Both the position numbers and the translations under genes were made by a program. DNA of 64,000 bases from Acidovorax sp. FHTAMBA (GTDB taxonomy: Bacteria > Pseudomonadota > Gammaproteobacteria > Burkholderiales > Burkholderiaceae_C). Under the pieces are notes generated by a model. It had not been told where the DNA came from and did no database searches. It worked only from the letters and a program-made list of their open reading frames with translations. Every line of letters begins with the position of its first letter. Positions within the stretch are counted from its first letter, which is position 1. The stretch is from positions 4,037,501-4,101,500 of the forward strand of contig NZ_CP152407.1 of NCBI RefSeq assembly GCF_038958875.1, given 5' to 3'. Positions 52,957 to 61,291 of the stretch are shown piece by piece.

Positions 52957-53736
52957 ATGGCTTACGAAACCATCGAGGTCCGCGTTGAAGCGGACAAGGT
53001 CGGCATCATCACGCTGAACCGGCCCAAGCAGCTGAACGCGCTCAACGATCAACTCATGAATGAACTGGGCACTGCCCTGCAGGCCTTCGACGCCGACGAA
53101 AAAATCGGCTGCATGATCATCACAGGTAGCGAAAAGGCCTTTGCAGCGGGTGCGGACATTGGCGCCATGGCCAAGTACAGCTTTGCCGATACCTACAAGG
53201 GCGACTACATCACCCGCAACTGGGAGGCGATCCGTTCCATCCGCAAACCCGTTATCGCCGCTGTGAGTGGTTTTGCACTGGGCGGAGGCTGCGAGTTGGC
53301 CATGATGTGCGACTTCATCATTGCGGCTGACAACGCGAGGTTCGGCCAGCCCGAGATCAAACTCGGCGTGATCCCCGGCGCGGGCGGCACGCAGCGCCTG
53401 CCGCGCGCCGTGGGCAAGTCCAAAGCCATGGACATGGCCTTGACAGCCCGCATGATGGATGCGGTCGAAGCGGAGCGTTCCGGACTGGTCAGCCGCGTGG
53501 TGCCATACGAGAAACTGATGGACGAGGCGCTGGGCGCCGCCATCATCATCGCCGGGTTCTCGCAGATTGCCGTGATGGCTGCCAAGGAATCGGTCAATCG
53601 CGCCTTCGAGGGCAGCCTGTCAGACGGTGTGATGTTTGAGCGCCGCCTCTTTCACGCCCTGTTCTCCACCCAGGACCAGAAGGAAGGCATGGACGCGTTC
53701 ATGAACAAGCGCGCAGCGAACTTCACACACCAATAA
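52957..53736 (+). CDS. Enoyl-CoA hydratase
   Basis: A 259-residue crotonase-fold enzyme of fatty-acid beta-oxidation. The oxyanion-hole segments are KAFAAGADIGAMAKY near 62 and SGFALGGGCELAMMCDF near 102. One catalytic glutamate is the E of GGGCELAMM, and the other is in QPEIKLGVIPGAGGTQRLPR near 135. AGGAG stands seven bases before the ATG. It is monocistronic; a promoter for the following tRNA overlaps its stop codon. Confidence 0.93.
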   Translation: MAYETIEVRVEADKVGIITLNRPKQLNALNDQLMNELGTALQAFDADEKIGCMIITGSEKAFAAGADIGAMAKYSFADTYKGDYITRNWEAIRSIRKPVIAAVSGFALGGGCELAMMCDFIIAADNARFGQPEIKLGVIPGAGGTQRLPRAVGKSKAMDMALTARMMDAVEAERSGLVSRVVPYEKLMDEALGAAIIIAGFSQIAVMAAKESVNRAFEGSLSDGVMFERRLFHALFSTQDQKEGMDAFMNKRAANFTHQ

Positions 53737-53751
53737 TTTTTGTTCTATAAT
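53722..53751 (+). promoter_or_regulatory. Sigma-70 promoter of tRNA-Met
   Basis: TTCACA (53722-53727), an 18-base gap and a perfect TATAAT (53746-53751) stand ten bases before the tRNA. The -35 lies within the last codons of the enoyl-CoA hydratase gene. Confidence 0.75.
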
Positions 53752-53761
53752 ATGGGGCTTC

Positions 53762-53838
53762 GGTCGTATAGCTCAGTTGGTTAGAGCGCAGCATTCATAA
53801 TGCTGATGTCGGTGGTTCAAGTCCACCTACGACCACCA
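53762..53838 (+). tRNA. tRNA-Met (anticodon CAT)
   Basis: The acceptor strands GGTCGTA and TACGACC pair fully, the anticodon stem CAGCA/TGCTG holds TTCATAA, and CCA is encoded (53836-53838). The first base pair and D-arm are those of an elongator, not an initiator. A CAT anticodon could in principle belong to the lysidine-modified tRNA-Ile, but the body resembles elongator tRNA-Met. Confidence 0.9.
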
Positions 53839-53844
53839 AATCCA

Positions 53845-53880
53845 AACCCACAGTGTGGCAACACACTGTGGGTTTTTCTT
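53845..53880 (+). terminator. Intrinsic terminator after tRNA-Met
   Basis: A perfect 13-bp stem AACCCACAGTGTG (53845-53857) / CACACTGTGGGTT (53862-53874) with a GCAA loop, followed by a T-run. Confidence 0.92.
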
Positions 53881-54010
53881 TGGAGCCATGCGCTCCTGGG
53901 CCCATGTGTTTCAACATGCCCAGGCAGATGCCTGCCCGTTTGAGGGATTTGCGCGCCCCCAATTTCGGGTACGCCCTAGAATTCCTTTCTTCAGCCCCTG
54001 GATGTAAACC

Positions 54011-54448
54011 ATGAACCGCTGCCCCACCGCCCTTCCTCTCAAGCCGCGCCTCGCCCACTATGTTGTGGCCGCAGGCATCGCCTGCGCTTTCATCGCAACG
54101 GCTTTGCCCCTTGCGGCCCAGGTACAGCCTGGGCTGGGAGGCACGCGCACATTCCCCGATGCAGCCCTGCGCGGGACGCTGACTCTCAACACGATCTCCG
54201 AAGCCACACTCAATGGCCGCACGATCCGCGTGGCGCCTGGCATGCGCCTGCTGAGTCCTCAGAACACACTGGTCATGATGCACGGGGTGCTTGGGCAGAG
54301 CTACAAGGTGAACTACGTCATCGAAAACAGCACCGGCATGCTGCTGACCGCCTGGATACTGACCGAGGGCGAGGCGGCACAGCCCCGCAAGGGCAGTGAC
54401 GCCGTCGAGCGCAACTACCGCGCCGAATCCGACGCCGTCCGCAACTAG
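54011..54448 (+). CDS. Small exported hypothetical protein
   Basis: A 145-residue protein that I do not recognise. Residues 1-36 form a long signal peptide (basic start, VVAAGIACAFIATALPLAA, cleavage near AQVQ). The mature part is beta-rich, with GTLTLNTISEATLNGRTIRV and a hydrophobic segment YVIENSTGMLLTAWILT near the end. It is probably periplasmic. It lies alone between tRNA-Met and miaB. Confidence 0.65.
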   Translation: MNRCPTALPLKPRLAHYVVAAGIACAFIATALPLAAQVQPGLGGTRTFPDAALRGTLTLNTISEATLNGRTIRVAPGMRLLSPQNTLVMMHGVLGQSYKVNYVIENSTGMLLTAWILTEGEAAQPRKGSDAVERNYRAESDAVRN

Positions 54449-54574
54449 GCAAACCGGGCTCCCCTGCACGCTGCGGACCTTCGCGTGACGATGGCAGCAG
54501 CGCACGGCAGGCGCCGCGCCGCCGTTTTTCCCTGTTCGCCCACCGTTTTATTGCCCTTTCCTGCGAGCCTCGCC

Positions 54575-55918
54575 ATGGCCAAAAAAGTCTTCATCAAAAC
54601 CTTCGGCTGCCAGATGAACGAGTACGACTCGGACAAGATGGCCGACGTGCTCCATGCTGCACAAGGCTACGAGCCGACGCAGAACGTGGACGAGGCCGAC
54701 CTCATCCTCTTCAACACCTGCTCGGTGCGCGAAAAGGCGCAGGAGAAGGTTTTCAGCGACCTGGGCCGCATCAAGCACCTGAAGGCACGTGGCGTGAAGA
54801 TTGGCGTGGGCGGCTGCGTGGCCAGCCAGGAAGGCGCCGAGATCATCAAGCGCGCCCCCTATGTGGACGTGGTGTTTGGCCCCCAGACCCTGCACCGCCT
54901 GCCCGAGATGCTGAACCAGCGCGAGCGCCTGGACAAACCGCAGGTGGACATCAGCTTCCCTGAGATCGAGAAGTTCGACCACCTGCCGCCCGCCCGAGTG
55001 GAGGGCGCCTCGGCCTTTGTGTCCATCATGGAAGGCTGCAGCAAATACTGCAGCTACTGCGTGGTTCCCTACACCCGGGGCGAAGAGGTGAGCCGCCCGT
55101 TTGACGACGTGCTGGTGGAAGTGGCAGGGCTGGCCGACCAGGGCGTGAAGGAAATCACCCTGCTGGGCCAGAACGTGAACGCCTACCTGGGCAAGATGGG
55201 GGGCACGGCCGAGATTGCCGACTTTGCGCTGCTGCTCGAATACGTGTCCGACATCCCGGGCATTGAGCGCATCCGCTACACCACCAGCCACCCCAATGAG
55301 TTCACGCCCCGACTGATCGAGGCCTATGCCAAGCTGCCCAAGCTGGCCAGCCACCTGCACCTGCCCGTGCAGCACGGCAGCGACCGCATTCTGATGGCCA
55401 TGAAGCGCGGCTACACCGCCATGGAATACAAGAGCACGGTGCGCAAGCTGCGCGCCATCCGCCCCGACCTGGCCATGAGCAGCGACTTCATCGTGGGCTT
55501 CCCCGGCGAAACCGAAGACGACTTCAACAAGATGATGAAGTTGATTGACGACATCCACTTTGACAACAGCTTCAGCTTCATCTTCAGCCCCCGCCCCGGC
55601 ACCCCAGCGGCTGGTCTGCACGACGACACGCCGCACGACGTAAAGCTGCGCCGCCTGCAGCACCTTCAAGGCGTCATCAACGCCAACATCAAGTCCATCA
55701 GCGAGAGCCGCGTGGGCACGGTGCAGCGCATTCTGGTGGAAGGCGCTTCCAAGCGCGATACCACCGAGCTGATGGGCCGTACCGAATGCAACCGCGTGGT
55801 CAACTTTGTGGGCCAGCCGCGCCTGGTAGGCCAGATGGTGGACGTGACCATCACCGAGGCCAAGGCCTACACGCTGCGCGGTGAAGTGTGCACCCGCGAG
55901 GCGGCAGTCGCAGCCTGA
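54575..55918 (+). CDS. miaB: tRNA-2-methylthio-N6-dimethylallyladenosine synthase
   Basis: A 447-residue radical SAM enzyme that adds a methylthio group at A37 of certain tRNAs. The UPF0004 domain carries its auxiliary-cluster cysteines (KTFGCQMNEYDSD with Cys12, FNTCSVREKA, GVGGCVASQ). The radical SAM triad is CSKYCSYC near residue 157, and a TRAM domain ends the protein. The start at 54575 gives the family N-terminus MAKKVFIKTFGCQ. Confidence 0.96.
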   Translation: MAKKVFIKTFGCQMNEYDSDKMADVLHAAQGYEPTQNVDEADLILFNTCSVREKAQEKVFSDLGRIKHLKARGVKIGVGGCVASQEGAEIIKRAPYVDVVFGPQTLHRLPEMLNQRERLDKPQVDISFPEIEKFDHLPPARVEGASAFVSIMEGCSKYCSYCVVPYTRGEEVSRPFDDVLVEVAGLADQGVKEITLLGQNVNAYLGKMGGTAEIADFALLLEYVSDIPGIERIRYTTSHPNEFTPRLIEAYAKLPKLASHLHLPVQHGSDRILMAMKRGYTAMEYKSTVRKLRAIRPDLAMSSDFIVGFPGETEDDFNKMMKLIDDIHFDNSFSFIFSPRPGTPAAGLHDDTPHDVKLRRLQHLQGVINANIKSISESRVGTVQRILVEGASKRDTTELMGRTECNRVVNFVGQPRLVGQMVDVTITEAKAYTLRGEVCTREAAVAA

Positions 55919-55940
55919 CGCGCACCCGGCACCCGTGGCA

Positions 55941-57404
55941 ATGACGGCAGACACCCCGCCAAGCGCGGATCTTCGCAAAGCCGACGGCCCTCTGCACGGC
56001 CTCTCGTTCCAGCAGCTTTTGCTGCTGGCCTTCCTGCTCATAGCGGGACTGCTGGGGGTCAGCTCGTTGCGGGCGCTGTACACCCTGGAACAGCTCATGG
56101 TGCAAAGCCGGCTTGGTGCCGCCGAGGCCACCATGCTCAGCACAGCGGCCCAGGCTTTGAACCAGCGCGGGCAGGCCCTGGAACGCGCGGCACGCCAGTC
56201 CCTGGTGCTGCGGGATGCACCGCTGCGGCGCAGCTTCAACGAAATGTCCGTAGAGGCACAAGCCGTTCTCGACCAGTTGCACCAGGGCGGCCTTTCCGAA
56301 GACCAGGCCAGCCAGTGGCGTGCGCATCTCGACGCCGTGAAGGCACTGCTAGATGCACCGCCGGAACGGGCCCTGGAAAACGAGCAACGGGTAGCGGAAG
56401 AATTTGTCATGCTCGAAGCGCTGCATGCTGCCATCGTGCAATCGGTCCAGGACATCAATGCGCAACGCAACCGCGCACTGCAGCACCGGGTGGAAGCGAG
56501 CCGCCGCAACGTGACGCACCAGGTGGTAGGGGTGATCGTCCTGGCACTCGTGCTGGCCCTGGCGCTGGGCATCTGGCTTGCGCGTCCATTCAAGCGGCTG
56601 GAAGGCACGATCCGGCGGCTGGGCGAGAACCAGCTTGAAGCACCCGTGGTGATCTCCGGCCCCGACGACGTGCGCCGCGTGGGGCAGCAGCTGGAATGGC
56701 TGCGCCTGAGGCTGCTGGAACTGGATTCCGACAAGGCCCGCTTCCTGCGCCATGTCTCGCACGAACTCAAGACGCCGCTGGCCGCGATGCGCGAGGGCGT
56801 GGCGCTGCTGCAGGACGGTGTGACCGGCGAGCTCACTGCCGGCCAGCGCGAAGTCACACAGATCCTCCACCACAACACGCTGGTTTTGCAAGGTGAGATT
56901 GAAGCCTTGCTGCGCTTTAACGCTGCAGCCTTTGAGGCACGCCAGCTGCAGCGGCGCGACACCGACCTGCTCGCACTGCTGGAAGCCCAGGTGGAAGCCC
57001 AGCGGCTGCAATGGCAGGCGCGGGGCCTGCGGGTGCTGGTGGAAGGATCCGCCATCTTGCTGCCCGTGGATGCCGACAAAATCGCCTCGGCAGTCAGCAA
57101 CCTGCTGTCCAACGCCATTCGTTTCTCGCCCAAAGGGGGAACGGTGCGGCTATCCCTCTCCCGCCATGCAGACTGCGTGCGCGTGGACGTTTCGGACCAG
57201 GGCCCCGGCGTGTCCGAGGCCGACCGCGACCGCGTGTTCGAACCGTTTTACCGTGGCATCCGCCAGCCAGACGACGCAGTGCGCGGCACTGGCATCGGGC
57301 TTTCGATCGTCCAAGAGTACATCGTCGCCCACGGTGGCAATGTAAGGCTCGTTCAGGATGGTGTTCACTCTTTCTTTCGCATGGAACTACCGCATGCCGC
57401 TTAG
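55941..57404 (+). CDS. glrK: Sensor histidine kinase, GlrK/QseE-like
   Basis: A 487-residue inner-membrane kinase. TM1 is about residues 25-46, a periplasmic helical domain runs to about 195, and TM2 (VVGVIVLALVLALALGIWLA) leads into HAMP. The phospho-acceptor is His274 in FLRHVSHELKTPLAA. The ATPase domain has the N box NLLSNAIRFSP, DQGPGVSE and GTGIGLSIVQEYI. The gene order kinase, small lipoprotein, sigma-54 response regulator is that of glrK-qseG-glrR in E. coli, an envelope-stress and amino-sugar system. It begins 22 bases after miaB. Confidence 0.88.
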   Translation: MTADTPPSADLRKADGPLHGLSFQQLLLLAFLLIAGLLGVSSLRALYTLEQLMVQSRLGAAEATMLSTAAQALNQRGQALERAARQSLVLRDAPLRRSFNEMSVEAQAVLDQLHQGGLSEDQASQWRAHLDAVKALLDAPPERALENEQRVAEEFVMLEALHAAIVQSVQDINAQRNRALQHRVEASRRNVTHQVVGVIVLALVLALALGIWLARPFKRLEGTIRRLGENQLEAPVVISGPDDVRRVGQQLEWLRLRLLELDSDKARFLRHVSHELKTPLAAMREGVALLQDGVTGELTAGQREVTQILHHNTLVLQGEIEALLRFNAAAFEARQLQRRDTDLLALLEAQVEAQRLQWQARGLRVLVEGSAILLPVDADKIASAVSNLLSNAIRFSPKGGTVRLSLSRHADCVRVDVSDQGPGVSEADRDRVFEPFYRGIRQPDDAVRGTGIGLSIVQEYIVAHGGNVRLVQDGVHSFFRMELPHAA

Positions 57405-58092
57405 TTGTCTTCCTGTCTGCTTCACAGGCACAGGCCCGTCGGGCTTCTCAGCACGGCTGTTGTTGCTCACTGCATCCCTGGCGCTGGCCGGCTGCAAGGC
57501 TGCTGCACCCCAGGCGCTGGCAGCGCCTGTGCCGCCCATGACCACGACCGCGGTAAAGCCGGAGCCCGTAGAGGCCCCGCAGCTTCCGGAGGGCGCACAA
57601 GTGGAATCGGCCTCCAGAGAGCCCGCTGGTACGGTGCCGCCAGGTGACGTGCTGGCACAGACAGACCGCATTGTGCGGATGGCACCCGCCGATCTGACCA
57701 AAGAGATTGCCCGACTGGGCGAGGCGGAAGACGCCTTGACGGAAAACCCGCTTCTTCTGGCTGTCGCCTTGGCCCAGACGCGCCAGCCCGTCGATACGGC
57801 CCGTGCCCTGGGCCTGACGCAGCGCGTATTGGGCAACTCCACTGCGGCTGCGCAGGCGCTGCACCCGCTGGCGCGTCTCCTGGAGTCACGGCTTCTGCAA
57901 CAACGCAGGCTGGAAGAGCAACTGGAGCGCCAAACCCAGCAATTGCGCGACGCTCAGCGCCGAAACGACCAGCTCAACGAGCGGCTGGAGGCCGTGCGTG
58001 CCATCGAACGCAGCCTGACCACGCGACCTGCTCCGCTTCCTGCAGCGCCCGCCCCGCCTGCGGGCAGCAGCCCCCAGCGAACCACGCCCTGA
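57394..58092 (+). CDS. Lipoprotein between glrK and glrR (QseG position)
   Basis: A 232-residue lipoprotein. The signal peptide ends at the lipobox LALAGC near residue 35. A Pro/Ala/Glu-rich stretch follows, then a helical domain, then a coiled coil of about 165-205 (QQRRLEEQLERQTQQLRDAQ). It ends in a Pro-rich tail. Its position matches qseG/yfhG, whose outer-membrane lipoprotein product interacts with the kinase in enterobacteria; sequence identity is not obvious to me. The ATG at 57394 overlaps the kinase gene by 11 bases. Confidence 0.75.
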   Translation: MPLSCLPVCFTGTGPSGFSARLLLLTASLALAGCKAAAPQALAAPVPPMTTTAVKPEPVEAPQLPEGAQVESASREPAGTVPPGDVLAQTDRIVRMAPADLTKEIARLGEAEDALTENPLLLAVALAQTRQPVDTARALGLTQRVLGNSTAAAQALHPLARLLESRLLQQRRLEEQLERQTQQLRDAQRRNDQLNERLEAVRAIERSLTTRPAPLPAAPAPPAGSSPQRTTP

Positions 58093-58122
58093 CCTTGCCG
58101 CAAGGTGTTAAAGGAAACCGCC

Positions 58123-59538
58123 ATGGCAGCCGCCCCCATTCCATCCCGCACAGCGCCGCGTTCCCGCATCCTTGTCGTGGACGACGACCCTGACATGCTG
58201 CGGCTCTTGTCGCTGCGCCTGCAGGCCGCGGGGTACGACGTAGTGGCCGTGGGCTCGGCAGAGGCGGCTCTGGCCCAGCTGGACATGGCGCGCCCGCAGC
58301 TCGTGCTGAGCGATGTCCGCCTGCCGGGGCGCGACGGCCTTGCACTGTTCGACGAAGTGCGGTCACGACACCCTTCGCTGCCTGTCATCCTACTCACAGC
58401 CCACGGCACCATTCCTGATGCGGTGGAAGCCACTTCGCGGGGCGTTTTCACCTACCTCACCAAGCCATACGACGGCAAGGAACTTCTGGAAAAGATTGCC
58501 CAGGCGCTGGCGTTGGGGGCGCCCGCGGTTGAGCAAGCCCATGCCAACGAAGCCTGGCGCGCCGACATCGTGAGCCGGTCCAACCGGATGACCGACTTGC
58601 TGGCCGAGGCCTACATGGTGGCGCAGTCGGACGCCAGCGTTCTGCTGCTGGGCGATAGCGGCTCGGGCAAGGAGCTGCTGGCGCAGGCCATCCACCGTGC
58701 CAGCCCCCGTGCACGCAGTCCCTTTGTGGCGGTCAACTGCGGCGCAATTCCCGAGGCCCTGCTCGAATCCGAACTGTTCGGCCACGTCAAAGGCGCCTTC
58801 ACCGATGCGGTGAGCAACCGCATGGGCCTTTTCCAGACCGCGGAAGGCGGCACGGTGCTGCTCGACGAGATTGGCGACATGCCGCCCGCCCTGCAGGTGA
58901 AGCTGCTGCGGGTGCTGCAAGAGCGCGCGGTGCGCCCCGTGGGCGCCAGCCAGTCCATTCCCATCAACGTGCGCATCATTTCGGCGACCCACCGCGACCT
59001 CGAAGCGGCCATGGCCACGGCCCAGTTCCGCGAAGACCTGTACTACCGGCTAAATGTGGTCACACTGGCACTGCCCACCCTCGCAGACCGGCGCGAAGAC
59101 ATCGCGTTGCTGGCCAACCACTTTCTGGACAAGCTCGCGCGCAAGTACGGCAAGCGCTTGTCTGGCTTTGCGCCCGAGGCGCTCAAGGCCCTCACCCTGG
59201 CCGCCTGGCCTGGCAACGTGCGCCAGCTTTACAACGTGGTCGAGCAGGTGTGCGCACTGTCCACCACGCCTCTGGTGCCCCTGACGCTGGTGCAGCGCGC
59301 GCTGCGCACGCCGTCTACGCAGGTGCTGAGTTTTGCCGAGGCCCGGCAAAGATTTGAACGCGAGTACCTGGTGGGCCTGCTCAAGATGACGGACGGCAAC
59401 GTGGCCGATGCCGCGCGGCTGGCCCAGCGCAACCGCACCGAGTTCTACCGGCTGCTGCAAAAGCACGCACTGACCGCCGGAAACTTCAAGAACGATGGGC
59501 CAGACAGCGATGACGTCGCTGATCAGCGACACGATTAA
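58123..59538 (+). CDS. glrR: Sigma-54-dependent response regulator GlrR
   Basis: A 471-residue activator. The receiver domain has Asp20/Asp21 and the phospho-acceptor Asp64 in LVLSDVRLPGRDG. The AAA+ domain has Walker A GDSGSGKELL, Walker B GTVLLDEIGDMP and the Arg-finger region REDLYYRLNV. A C-terminal Fis-type HTH is NVADAARLAQRNRTEFYRLL, and the HALTAGNFK end is close to E. coli GlrR. The sigma-54 contact loop reads GAFTDA (228 is Asp) in place of the usual GAFTGA. AAAGGAAAC precedes the start. Its likely binding sites lie at its own 3' end and just beyond. Confidence 0.92.
   Translation: MAAAPIPSRTAPRSRILVVDDDPDMLRLLSLRLQAAGYDVVAVGSAEAALAQLDMARPQLVLSDVRLPGRDGLALFDEVRSRHPSLPVILLTAHGTIPDAVEATSRGVFTYLTKPYDGKELLEKIAQALALGAPAVEQAHANEAWRADIVSRSNRMTDLLAEAYMVAQSDASVLLLGDSGSGKELLAQAIHRASPRARSPFVAVNCGAIPEALLESELFGHVKGAFTDAVSNRMGLFQTAEGGTVLLDEIGDMPPALQVKLLRVLQERAVRPVGASQSIPINVRIISATHRDLEAAMATAQFREDLYYRLNVVTLALPTLADRREDIALLANHFLDKLARKYGKRLSGFAPEALKALTLAAWPGNVRQLYNVVEQVCALSTTPLVPLTLVQRALRTPSTQVLSFAEARQRFEREYLVGLLKMTDGNVADAARLAQRNRTEFYRLLQKHALTAGNFKNDGPDSDDVADQRHD
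59511..59531. promoter_or_regulatory. Candidate GlrR binding site 1
   Basis: It contains CGTC-GCTGATCAGC-GACA, one base from the E. coli GlrR motif TGTC-N10-GACA. GTCGCTGATCAGCGAC is a perfect 16-base palindrome. It overlaps the last codons of glrR and lies 67 bases from site 2, with which it shares TGACGTCGC and GCGACA. Confidence 0.65.
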
Positions 59539-59577
59539 GTTGTTGATTTGATTAATTTTTTCCCCATCGGCCGGCCT

Positions 59578-59598
59578 TGACGTCGCCATACGGCGACA
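59578..59598. promoter_or_regulatory. Candidate GlrR binding site 2
   Basis: It contains CGTC-GCCATACGGC-GACA, with arms GTCGCC/GGCGAC. It is centred about 130 bases above the predicted opgG transcript start, a normal distance for a sigma-54 enhancer. Confidence 0.68.
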
Positions 59599-59660
59599 AA
59601 AACCCGGGGTTTGCCCGCCAATCTGCAATCCGCACAACTGCTTACATGCGGTCAACATCC

Positions 59661-59673
59661 TAACTCATTGATT
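59661..59673 (-). promoter_or_regulatory. Candidate IHF site
   Basis: On the minus strand AATCAATGAGTTA fits the IHF consensus WATCAANNNNTTR at every fixed position. It lies between the two enhancer sites and the -24/-12 promoter, where IHF bends DNA in many sigma-54 systems. Confidence 0.6.
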
Positions 59674-59692
59674 TAAAACAGTTTTTTGAAGC

Positions 59693-59708
59693 TGGCACAG
59701 GGTTTGCC
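59693..59708 (+). promoter_or_regulatory. Sigma-54 promoter of opgGH
   Basis: TGGCACAGGGTTTGCC has the invariant GG and GC separated by exactly ten bases and full TGGCAC and TTGC blocks. The predicted transcript start is near 59719, one base before the opgG ATG, so the message would be almost leaderless. Confidence 0.8.
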
Positions 59709-59719
59709 CTAGTCTCAGC

Positions 59720-61291
59720 ATGCAAGCTGTTTTTTCTCACTGTTCACGCTTCACCGGCCGCCTCCCACAGGCCGCGATAGCGCTGGCCGCCACCCTGTTG
59801 GCAGGCGCCGCACAGGCCCAAAGCTTCGATTTCGACAGCGTCACCCGCATCGCCCGGGAACGGGCGGAGAAGCCCTATCGCGCATCCAGCGACAAGCTCC
59901 CCGCCGACCTCGCCAAACTCAACTACGACCAGGTGCGCGACATCCGCTGGCGCCCCGACCGTGCCCTGTGGCGCGCCGAAAAGCTGCCGTTCGAGGCCAT
60001 GTTCTTCCACCTGGGCCTGTACCAGAAGGAGCCTGTGCTGATCAACGAGGTGACACCGCAGGGCGCGCGCCACATCGGCTACAGCCGCGCGGACTTCGAC
60101 TACGGCAAGAACCAGGTGCGGCCGGAGGCCTGGGGCGACCTGGGCTTTGCGGGCTTTCGCCTGCACAACCACCTCAACTCCAGCGCCTACAAGGATGAGC
60201 TGGTGGTCTTCCAGGGGGCAAGCTACTTCCGCGCACTGGGCAAGGGCCAGCAGTACGGCCTGTCGGCGCGCGGGCTGGCCATCGACACCGTGGGTGGCAG
60301 TGGTGAAGAGTTCCCTCGCTTCACAGAGTTCTGGCTGGTGCGGCCCGATGCGTTGTCCACGCAGGTCACGGTGTATGCGCTCCTGGATTCGCCCCGCGCC
60401 ACCGGCGCCTACCGTTTCGACATCCAGCCGGGCCCGCAGACCACCACCACCGTGCGCAGCCGCATTTTTGTGCGGGCAGGCAAGAGCGACAAGCCCATCG
60501 CCACGCTGGGCATCGCACCGTTGACCAGCATGTTCTTCTTCGGCGAGAACCAGCCGCGCAAGGACGATTTCCGGCCAGAGGTGCACGACTCCGACGGTCT
60601 GATGATTGCCACGGGCGAGGGCGAATGGCTCTGGCGCCCCCTGCAGAACCCCAAGCAGACGCTGGTCACATCGTTTGCCACCAAAAACCCCAAGGGCTTT
60701 GGCCTGATGCAGCGCGATCGGCAATGGTCGAACTATGAGGACGTCGAAGCCCGCTATGAGCGCCGCCCGAGCGCCTGGGTGCGCCCCCTGCACGACTGGG
60801 GCGCCGGGCGGGTGGAACTGGTGCAGCTCCCCACACCGGATGAGACGCACGACAACATCGTGGCGTACTGGGTGCCCGCCCAGCTACCCGCCTCTGGCCA
60901 GGCCCTGGAATTTGCCTACGAGCTGAGCTGGCAGGGCGATGAACAGCAGCGCCCGCCTGGTGCCTGGGCCACGCAATCGCGCCGGGGCATGGGCTACACC
61001 CAGCAGACCGCCGAGGCCCTGCGCCAGCAAGTGCAGTACGTCGTTGATTTCGATGGGCCCGCGCTCAAGGCCTTGCCCCCCGATGCGCCCGTGAAAGCCG
61101 TGGTCACAAGCGATGCCAACGGCAAGGTACTGGAAAGCATCGTCTACCGCAATCCGGTCACTGAGCAGTGGCGCATGACCCTTCGCATCCAGCGCCAGAA
61201 GGCCGATCGACCGATCGAGCTGCGCGCCTTTCTTCAACACGACAACAACGCTGTGAGTGAAACATGGACGCACATCATTCTTCCCGAGTAA
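59720..61291 (+). CDS. opgG: Glucan biosynthesis protein G
   Basis: A 523-residue periplasmic protein needed to build osmoregulated periplasmic glucans, probably by branching or trimming the chain made by OpgH. A signal peptide of about 34 residues ends AGAAQA-QS. The MdoG domain starts with FDFDSVTRIARERAEKPYRA. The core includes NSSAYKDELVVFQGASYFRA, then GLSARGLAIDTVGGSGEEFP, and FFFGENQPRKDDFRPEVHDS. The ATG at 59720 is the only ATG or GTG start that keeps the signal peptide, yet no ribosome site precedes it. It overlaps opgH by 28 bases. Confidence 0.94.
   Translation: MQAVFSHCSRFTGRLPQAAIALAATLLAGAAQAQSFDFDSVTRIARERAEKPYRASSDKLPADLAKLNYDQVRDIRWRPDRALWRAEKLPFEAMFFHLGLYQKEPVLINEVTPQGARHIGYSRADFDYGKNQVRPEAWGDLGFAGFRLHNHLNSSAYKDELVVFQGASYFRALGKGQQYGLSARGLAIDTVGGSGEEFPRFTEFWLVRPDALSTQVTVYALLDSPRATGAYRFDIQPGPQTTTTVRSRIFVRAGKSDKPIATLGIAPLTSMFFFGENQPRKDDFRPEVHDSDGLMIATGEGEWLWRPLQNPKQTLVTSFATKNPKGFGLMQRDRQWSNYEDVEARYERRPSAWVRPLHDWGAGRVELVQLPTPDETHDNIVAYWVPAQLPASGQALEFAYELSWQGDEQQRPPGAWATQSRRGMGYTQQTAEALRQQVQYVVDFDGPALKALPPDAPVKAVVTSDANGKVLESIVYRNPVTEQWRMTLRIQRQKADRPIELRAFLQHDNNAVSETWTHIILPE

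Noticed and set aside
53795..54505. Minus-strand reading of 236 residues ending GGLEPPTSAL across tRNA-Met
   Set aside because: It runs antisense through the tRNA and its terminator and over a better plus-strand gene with a signal peptide. Peptides with GLEPPTSAL are a known false call from tRNA antisense strands.
54548..57133. Antisense reading of 861 residues over miaB and glrK
   Set aside because: Both sense genes have clear domains. Long antisense frames are common in GC-rich DNA, and this one has no recognisable motif.
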